Source: JAGOME01 sp039812375
Lineage (GTDB): Bacteria; Actinomycetota; Actinomycetes; Actinomycetales; Dermatophilaceae
DNA length: 64,000 bases
Direction: 5' to 3'
Assembly (NCBI GenBank): GCA_039812375.1
Contig: JBDIAO010000002.1
Coordinates: 1-64,000 of the forward strand
The notes under the pieces were generated by a model that did not search any database, was not told where the DNA came from, and saw nothing but the letters and a program-made list of their open reading frames with translations. This document shows positions 59,035 through 64,000 of this stretch, piece after piece; positions within the stretch are counted from its first letter, which is position 1; the number at the start of each line of letters is the position of its first letter. Made by a program: the position numbers and the translations under genes.

Positions 59035-60186
59035 TCAGCCCTTCTCGGGGCCGGTCTCGCCACCCTCGGAAGTGTCGGGTGCCGGCTCGACAGCGGTGTG
59101 GTCGAGCGCCTCCAGCTGGTCCGCGATGAAACTCTTGAGCCGGGCCCGGTAGTCCTTCTCGTAGTTGCGGAGTTCTCCGATCCGGCGCTCCATGTCGATC
59201 CTGGCATCGGCGAGCTGGCCGAGGACAGTTTGCTTCTTCTGCTGGGCCTCGTGGACCATGCCCGTCGAACGCTCGCGCGCCTCGGTGATCATCTCGTCGT
59301 GGCGCGTCTGCGCCTCGTGGATCAGGTTGTCGTGCTGCGCCTGTCCGCTGGAGAGGAGCTCGTCGTAGGTGCTCTGACCCGTGGAGAGCAGCTCGTCGTA
59401 CTTGCTCTGACCCGTGGAGAGCAGCTCGTCGTACTTGCTCTGACCCGTGGAGAGCAACTCGTCGTACGTGCTCTGACCCGTGGAGAGCAACTCGTCGTGG
59501 CGCAGCTGCGCGGCACCGACGAGTTCATCGCGCTTGGCCTCGCCAGCAGCCACGTGCTCGTCGTGCAGTCGTTGCGCCAGCGCGAGCACTCCGGCCGCGC
59601 TCCCCGCACCCACCGCGACCTCGGCCGGACCGCCCCCGGCGTCACCCTGCTCGCGGGCAGCGGCGATCCGCTGCTGTGCTGCGGCCTCGGCCTCCTCGGC
59701 GGAAGACTGGGCACGTGCAATCCGCTCCTGCGCAGCTCGCTCGGCCTCCTCGGCCCGGGCCCGCAGAACCTCGAGTTGCTCCTGGTGGTTGCGAGTCGCC
59801 TCGTCGAGCTCGCCCTGACGCCCCTCGGAGGCCGCCTGGGCTGCGGCTGCACCATCAGCCTCGAGAGCCTGGTTGCGGGACTGAGACTCCCCAAGCTGAC
59901 CCTCGAGTTCCTGCACCCGCGCCTCGAGTTCGGCGTTCTGTTCCTTGAGTGACCCGATCTCCGCTTGCGCAGCCTCGACGGCGCCGGCCTCCGGCAGTGG
60001 CTCCAGACCGCGCCCCTCCCGGCAGTCGGACACCTGGGTACGCAGGTCCTCGGACTCCTTGGCCACCCGACGTAGTTCGACGACGATGTCATCGAGGAAG
60101 TCGTCCACCTCGCGTTCGTCGTATCCGCGACGGAACTGCGTGGTCGCGAACGTCTTGTTGAGGACGTCCTCGGGCGTCAGAGCCAT
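59035..60186 (-). CDS. divIVA: DivIVA/Wag31 polar growth protein with a hendecad repeat
   Basis: A 383-aa cytoplasmic coiled-coil scaffold that directs polar growth and septation. The N-terminal DivIVA domain reads ALTPEDVLNKTFATTQFRRG and YDEREVDDFLDDIV, which bind curved membrane. A long coiled coil follows, with Glu/Ala-rich segments. Residues about 225-280 consist of five 11-residue repeats of the form YDELLSTGQSK, encoded by the 33-bp minisatellite at 59348-59512. The ATG at 60186 follows AGGAG. The gene belongs to the ftsZ-pgeF-yggS-sepF-yggT-divIVA cluster. Confidence 0.95.
   Translation of the reverse strand: MALTPEDVLNKTFATTQFRRGYDEREVDDFLDDIVVELRRVAKESEDLRTQVSDCREGRGLEPLPEAGAVEAAQAEIGSLKEQNAELEARVQELEGQLGESQSRNQALEADGAAAAQAASEGRQGELDEATRNHQEQLEVLRARAEEAERAAQERIARAQSSAEEAEAAAQQRIAAAREQGDAGGGPAEVAVGAGSAAGVLALAQRLHDEHVAAGEAKRDELVGAAQLRHDELLSTGQSTYDELLSTGQSKYDELLSTGQSKYDELLSTGQSTYDELLSSGQAQHDNLIHEAQTRHDEMITEARERSTGMVHEAQQKKQTVLGQLADARIDMERRIGELRNYEKDYRARLKSFIADQLEALDHTAVEPAPDTSEGGETGPEKG
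59348..59512. repeat. 33-bp coding minisatellite in divIVA, five units
   Basis: Five in-frame 33-base units (starts 59348, 59381, 59414, 59447, 59480) each contain GAGCTCGTCGTA or a one-base variant and CTCTGACCC. Inner units differ by only one to three bases, indicating recent expansion or ongoing homogenisation. Each unit encodes an 11-residue hendecad, which extends a coiled coil without breaking it. Confidence 0.92.
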
Positions 60187-60256
60187 GTCAACTCCTGAAT
60201 ATTTCGGTGCGGACCTGCCCACGGTGGTCTGTGACGCGTGGGAGTGCGATCACAGC

Positions 60257-60535
60257 CTAGAGGATGGCGAGCAGGACGTAGACACCGACGAGCACGACGA
60301 GAAATCCCAGATCCAGAGCCACCGCTCCCAGGCGCAGCGGCGGGAGCACCCGGCGAACCGCCTTGATCGGAGGGTCGGTGAGAGTGTAGACGAACTCAGC
60401 GACGACCAGGACCGGGCCTCGCGGACGCCAGCCTCGGGCAAACACCTGGATCCAGTCGAAGACCAGGCGGCCGAGGAGGACGATGAGATAGAGCCAGACA
60501 ACCAAGTGGAGCAGGTTTCGGATTCCGGTCAGCAC
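60257..60535 (-). CDS. YggT-family membrane protein
   Basis: A 92-aa protein with two hydrophobic helices (about 5-28 and 68-92) and the family loop YTLTDPPIKAVRRVLPPLRLG. It is conserved between sepF and divIVA in actinobacteria and other Gram-positives and is thought to assist division or membrane-protein handling. The start is GTG with a weak ribosome binding site. Confidence 0.9.
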   Translation of the reverse strand: MLTGIRNLLHLVVWLYLIVLLGRLVFDWIQVFARGWRPRGPVLVVAEFVYTLTDPPIKAVRRVLPPLRLGAVALDLGFLVVLVGVYVLLAIL

Positions 60536-60575
60536 ACATCGTCCGTTTCACGAGTCGGGCGCCGGGCCCGCGGGC

Positions 60576-61046
60576 TCAGCTCTGGTTGAACAGCGAACGT
60601 GCCGGGGGTCCGGACTGTTCCTCCCCGGTGATCTCGACGGTTTCCGGGGAGAGCAGGAAGACCTTGGCCGTGACGCGCTCGATGGACCCGTGCAGACCGA
60701 AGACGAGCCCTGCTGCGAAGTCCACGAGCCTCTTGGCGTCGGCGTCACCCATTTCGGTGAGGTTCATGATGACCGGAACCCCGTCCCGGAAGTTCTCTCC
60801 GATCGTCTTTGCCTCGTTGTAGGTGCGGGGGTGGATCGTCGTGATCCGGGTGATTCCCGAGGTCGGGAGAGCGTGGACCAGGTCCGAGGCGCGCCGACGA
60901 GGGGCGAGTTCCGTCACCGGGGCATTCCGGGCCTCGTCGTAGCCCTGCTCTTCGTAACGGTGCTCGTCATAGTCGTCGTAGTCGTCGTAGCGGCTCGCGT
61001 CCTCGGCAAGCCCGAGGTATGCCATGGTCTTCCGCAACGCGCTCAT
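60576..61046 (-). CDS. sepF: Cell division protein SepF
   Basis: A 156-aa membrane anchor for FtsZ, essential in actinobacteria that lack FtsA. The N-terminal amphipathic helix MSALRKTMAYLGLAED is followed by an Asp/Tyr/Glu-rich linker (ASRYDDYDDYDEHRYEEQ) and the globular core with HPRTYNEAKTIGENFRDG and RLVDFAAGLVFGLHGSIERV. The ATG follows AGGAG. Confidence 0.95.
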   Translation of the reverse strand: MSALRKTMAYLGLAEDASRYDDYDDYDEHRYEEQGYDEARNAPVTELAPRRRASDLVHALPTSGITRITTIHPRTYNEAKTIGENFRDGVPVIMNLTEMGDADAKRLVDFAAGLVFGLHGSIERVTAKVFLLSPETVEITGEEQSGPPARSLFNQS

Positions 61047-61112
61047 CGGTGCTCTCCTGTTCGCCTCCGGATCGGGGAGGCATCGTCTGCTCAGGCTCGG
61101 TCGCGATCGAAG

Positions 61113-61826
61113 TTACCCAAGTGACGGACGGGATCCGAGGATTGCGGTCCCGACACGCAGGTGTGTCGCGCCCGCAGCGACAGCAGCCTCGAGATCGGCG
61201 CTCATCCCCGCCGAGATCCACGTGGCGTCCGGATGGTCTTGTCGAAGTGCCCGGGCAACGTCCGCGAGGTCTCGGAAAGCCGCCCACGGGTCCGCCCCGA
61301 GTGGGGCCACCGCCATGACTCCGGCGAGGTCGAGGTGCTCGCTGGCGGCGATGAGGCCGGCCAGGATGGGCACCTCAGCGGGCAGTGCGCCTCCCCGGCC
61401 GCTCGCACCGTCCAGCGAGACCTGGACAAGCACCCGCAGCCGGCGACCGTGCCGGACGGCGCCACGGTCGAGTGCGGGAACGAGTCGAGCCCGGTCGACA
61501 CTGTGGACGACGTCAGCCCACCGGGCGACCGATGCCGCCTTGTTCGACTGGAGCTGGCCGATGAAGTGCCAGGACAGACCGCGAGCCGCAACCTCGGCGT
61601 GCTTGCGGGACCCTTCCTGGTCCCGGTTCTCGCCGACGTCGCTCACCCCCAGGCCAGCGAGCAGGTCCACGTCGGTCGCGGGGAAGTTCTTCGTCACCAC
61701 GACGAGGTGGACCGGATCGGTGCGTCCGTATGCTGCCCGCGCAGCCTCGATCCGGGAATGCGCCGCGGCGAGGTTGGCGCCGAGTTGGGCACGCCGGGCG
61801 AGCGGGGTGAGTGGTGAGTCGGTCAT
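61113..61826 (-). CDS. YggS-family pyridoxal 5'-phosphate homeostasis protein
   Basis: A 237-aa TIM-barrel PLP-binding protein. The PLP lysine is in VVTKNFPATD; HFIGQLQSNKAASVARWADVVHSVD is the family hallmark (in short FIGQLQSNK), and the phosphate site includes SAGMSADLEAAVAAGATHLRVG (in short MSADLEAAV). It has no known catalysis. The ATG overlaps the pgeF stop by four bases. Confidence 0.94.
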   Translation of the reverse strand: MTDSPLTPLARRAQLGANLAAAHSRIEAARAAYGRTDPVHLVVVTKNFPATDVDLLAGLGVSDVGENRDQEGSRKHAEVAARGLSWHFIGQLQSNKAASVARWADVVHSVDRARLVPALDRGAVRHGRRLRVLVQVSLDGASGRGGALPAEVPILAGLIAASEHLDLAGVMAVAPLGADPWAAFRDLADVARALRQDHPDATWISAGMSADLEAAVAAGATHLRVGTAILGSRPSLG

Positions 61827-62545
61827 CTGGACCTCCGGAGAATGACGCCAGCGAACCGGCCGGTGACCCCGCTGCGTCGGTGGGAGAACAGTCGTTCATC
61901 CTCACGGGCGCAGCCGCATACCCAGTGCGCGAGCTCGACCCCCATGGAGTCGAGCTGGGCGACGACGCCGGCCGCGATGTCCAGGGCAGGTGTGCCCGCC
62001 CAGGACACTGTCCGGGCTGCCGGCACCAAGGACGCTGCCGTGGTGCACATGTCTGCCGGCACCTCGTAGCAGCGACCGCACACCGCCGGGCCGACGATAG
62101 CGCGCAGCCGGCGCGCCCCCAGGTCGCGCAGTGTGCTCACCGCGGCCGGGACGACCCCGGCGACCAGACCCGGGCGCCCGGCGTGGACCGCAGCGATAGC
62201 GGGCCCGTCTTCGTCCCAGAGGAGCACCGGGGTGCAGTCCGCGACGAGCGCGAGCAGGGCCAGGTCTGGGGTCGTCGTGACGAGCGCGTCCGCTCGGGGG
62301 GGATGCTGGGGAGCCGCATCGACCACGGCGACCTGCGCGCCGTGACACTGGTCCATGACGACAAGCTGCCCAGGAACGACGTCGAGCGCCGCAGCGAGCC
62401 TGGCCCGGTTGGCCGTGACGTCACCCGGGTCATCCCCGACATGGGCGCCGAGGTTGAGAGCGGCATACGGGCCGGCACTGACCCCGCCCGCCCGCTCGGT
62501 GACGGCGACCGCTACCGGGCCGTACCGGCGCTGCCAGAAGAACAC
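61823..62545 (-). CDS. pgeF: Polyphenol oxidase-fold peptidoglycan editing factor PgeF/YfiH
   Basis: A 240-aa copper/zinc laccase-fold protein (DUF152). The metal motifs are QCHGAQVAVVD, VADCTPVLLWD and AAVHAGRPGLVAGVV, with GPAVCGRCYEV. In E. coli the homologue removes misincorporated residues from peptidoglycan precursors. The GTG at 62545 gives the normal family length; the frame stays open to 62620, inside ftsZ. It lies between ftsZ and yggS as in most actinobacteria. Confidence 0.9.
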   Translation of the reverse strand: MFFWQRRYGPVAVAVTERAGGVSAGPYAALNLGAHVGDDPGDVTANRARLAAALDVVPGQLVVMDQCHGAQVAVVDAAPQHPPRADALVTTTPDLALLALVADCTPVLLWDEDGPAIAAVHAGRPGLVAGVVPAAVSTLRDLGARRLRAIVGPAVCGRCYEVPADMCTTAASLVPAARTVSWAGTPALDIAAGVVAQLDSMGVELAHWVCGCAREDERLFSHRRSGVTGRFAGVILRRSR

Positions 62546-62576
62546 GACATGTCCGAAGCGACTGGTCGGCGGCCGG

Positions 62577-63800
62577 TCACTTGAGGAAGTCCGGGACGTC
62601 GAGGTCATCCCCCTCGTCAAAGGTCACCGTCCGCGGGACGGTGCGCACCGGCTCGACGGCCGGCGCTGCGGGGGCCGAAGGCGAGTCGTCACCGGAGCCG
62701 TCCTCCGTGGACGGGCGCCCGGCAGGGGCGGGTGTGTTCCCGTCGACCACCGGCACGCTCTTGGCGGGCGCACTGACCGCAGCAGGGATACTCACTGGCG
62801 CCCGGGACCCTTGTACCGAGCCGATGGACCGTTCCGTCCCACGCGACGAGGGGGAGCCACTGTCGAATCCAGCGGCGATGACGGTGACCCGGACCTCGTC
62901 ACCGAGCGCGTCGTCGATGACCGCACCGAAGATGATATTGGCCTCAGGATGCGCTGCCTCCTGAACCAGGCGGGCCGCCTCGTTGATCTCGAACAGGCCC
63001 AGGTCGCTGCCGCCCTGAATGGACAAGAGCACTCCATGGGCGCCGTCGATGCTCGCCTCGAGCAACGGGCTGGAGATCGCCAGTTCGGCGGCCTGGATCG
63101 CCCGGTCGTCGCCGCGAGAGGAGCCGATGCCCATCAACGCCGATCCAGCGCCTTGCATGACCGACTTGACGTCGGCGAAGTCAAGGTTGATCAGCCCTGG
63201 GGTGGTGATCAGGTCGGTGATCCCCTGGACGCCGGACAGGAGCACCTGGTCGGCCGACTTGAAGGCATCGATGATCGACACGCCGCGATCGCTGATCGAG
63301 AGCAGGCGGTCGTTGGGGATGACGATCAGGGTGTCGACCTCCTCCCGGAGCGACCCAATCCCGGATTCGGCCTGGTTGGCGCGCCGGCGGCCCTCGAACA
63401 TGAACGGCCTGGTGACCACGCCGATGGTGAGCGCGCCCAGGCTCTTGGCGATACGCGCGACGACGGGGGCCCCGCCGGTCCCGGTGCCACCCCCCTCGCC
63501 GGCGGTGACGAAGACCATGTCAGCGCCCTTGAGGACCTCCTCGATCTCCTCGGCGTGATCCTCGGCCGCCTTCTTGCCAACCTCGGGGTCCGCGCCGGCG
63601 CCGAGGCCCCGGGTCAGCTCGCGACCGACGTCGAGCTTGACGTCGGCGTCGGACATAAGAAGGGCCTGGGCGTCGGTGTTGATGGCGATGAACTCAACGC
63701 CCTTGAGGCCGACCTCGATCATCCGGTTGATGGCGTTGACACCACCCCCGCCGATGCCGACGACCTTGATGACGGCCAAGTAGTTCTGCGGTGTTGCCAC
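62577..63800 (-). CDS. ftsZ: Cell division protein FtsZ
   Basis: The tubulin-like GTPase that forms the division ring, 407 aa. The tubulin signature GGGTGTG is at 103-109, with NTDAQALLMSDAD earlier and the T7 loop NLDFADVKSVM near 200. A disordered Pro/Ala/Ser linker of about 90 residues leads to the C-terminal peptide DDLDVPDFLK, which binds SepF. The GTG at 63800 matches the family start and follows AAGGAAGG; the ATG at 63827 lies before that site. Confidence 0.97.
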   Translation of the reverse strand: MATPQNYLAVIKVVGIGGGGVNAINRMIEVGLKGVEFIAINTDAQALLMSDADVKLDVGRELTRGLGAGADPEVGKKAAEDHAEEIEEVLKGADMVFVTAGEGGGTGTGGAPVVARIAKSLGALTIGVVTRPFMFEGRRRANQAESGIGSLREEVDTLIVIPNDRLLSISDRGVSIIDAFKSADQVLLSGVQGITDLITTPGLINLDFADVKSVMQGAGSALMGIGSSRGDDRAIQAAELAISSPLLEASIDGAHGVLLSIQGGSDLGLFEINEAARLVQEAAHPEANIIFGAVIDDALGDEVRVTVIAAGFDSGSPSSRGTERSIGSVQGSRAPVSIPAAVSAPAKSVPVVDGNTPAPAGRPSTEDGSGDDSPSAPAAPAVEPVRTVPRTVTFDEGDDLDVPDFLK

Positions 63801-63910
63801 GGTTGTGGGCCTTCCTTGTGGTGCCATTTGTCGGATCCGTTCACCCGGACCGGTCCGCCCCGGGACAAATTACCCTCAATGTGCACTTGACGGTAATGGT
63901 TTGGTCGCGG

Positions 63911-64000
63911 TCAGGTGCTGTCGACGCTAGGCAGATAAACGTCCCGGATCAATCTGTCGCCGGGCGTGTCGGCCCGGCAATCTTCGATGTTCCGCCCAGC
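63911..64000 (-). CDS. Possible 3' end of a gene upstream of ftsZ (ftsQ by position)
   Basis: A frame on the minus strand is open from the window edge for 29 codons to a TGA at 63911-63913 and ends RDVYLPSVDST. Gene order predicts ftsQ here, and the ending loosely resembles FtsQ tails, but the fragment is too short to prove it. The 110 bases between it and ftsZ are AT-richer and probably hold an ftsZ promoter. Confidence 0.35.
   Translation of the reverse strand, partial: AGRNIEDCRADTPGDRLIRDVYLPSVDST

Noticed and set aside
59348..59512. Regularly spaced repeats that could suggest a CRISPR array
   Set aside because: The units are contiguous without spacers, keep the reading frame and encode hendecads in divIVA.

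Overview
The window is a high-GC (about 69-70%) actinobacterial chromosome segment. RbpA, WhiA, a Wag31/DivIVA-SepF-FtsZ division cluster, a mycothiol-type DinB-fold enzyme and a CoaE-GrpB fusion place it in Actinomycetota. Gene order and a strong preference for the word GTATGCC/GGCATAC suggest Micrococcales near Intrasporangiaceae/Dermatophilaceae; the family assignment is inference. I saw no tRNA, rRNA, CRISPR array, prophage or transposase gene.

Layout. 1-4.5 kb: pentose phosphate operon (3' part of pgi, then zwf-opcA-pgl). 4.5-8.2 kb, minus strand: gap-pgk-tpiA, then secG and rbpA. 8.4-13.3 kb, minus strand: uvrC-rapZ-yvcK-whiA. 13.4-14.8 kb: one DUF559/AbiEi-like nuclease gene between two oppositely oriented copies of a double-hairpin repeat. 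14.8-15.2 kb: an orphan Rieske lipoprotein. 15.5-21.2 kb: a complete branched-chain-type ABC importer with a near-perfect CRP/GlxR site. 21.2-25.6 kb: uvrA and a divergent two-gene operon. 25.7-27.4 kb: an unusual HAD phosphatase fused to a HerA-like ATPase. 27.7-41.3 kb: a large leftward hydroxyproline catabolism cluster. 41.4-51.2 kb: EamA exporter, TerC, uvrB, an oxidoreductase, arginase, coaE, mtnA and a universal stress protein. 51.2-64 kb, minus strand: oligopeptidase B, dnaE1, rluD, lspA, a DksA-like protein, divIVA, yggT, sepF, yggS, pgeF, ftsZ.

The backbone (PPP genes, glycolytic genes, whiA-yvcK-rapZ-uvrC, uvrA, terC-uvrB, coaE) matches, as I recall it, the order conserved in Streptomyces and Mycobacterium. 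The DUF559 cassette, the first ABC importer, the HAD-ATPase and the hydroxyproline cluster look like lineage-specific insertions.

The hydroxyproline cluster joins an importer, two proline-racemase-family enzymes with Cys/Cys active sites, a three-subunit FAD/FeS amino acid dehydrogenase, a DHDPS-family deaminase, a two-subunit aconitase X and a GntR regulator. Together these can feed trans-4-hydroxyproline, and probably a 3-hydroxyproline, toward 2-oxoglutarate and proline. The final semialdehyde dehydrogenase is not in the window. A tandem 20-bp AT-rich repeat next to the promoter of the deaminase gene is a candidate operator.

Other features worth attention are the genome-word bias, many short tandem duplications, a 33-bp minisatellite in divIVA and several apparently leaderless starts (uvrA, uvrB, dnaE1).
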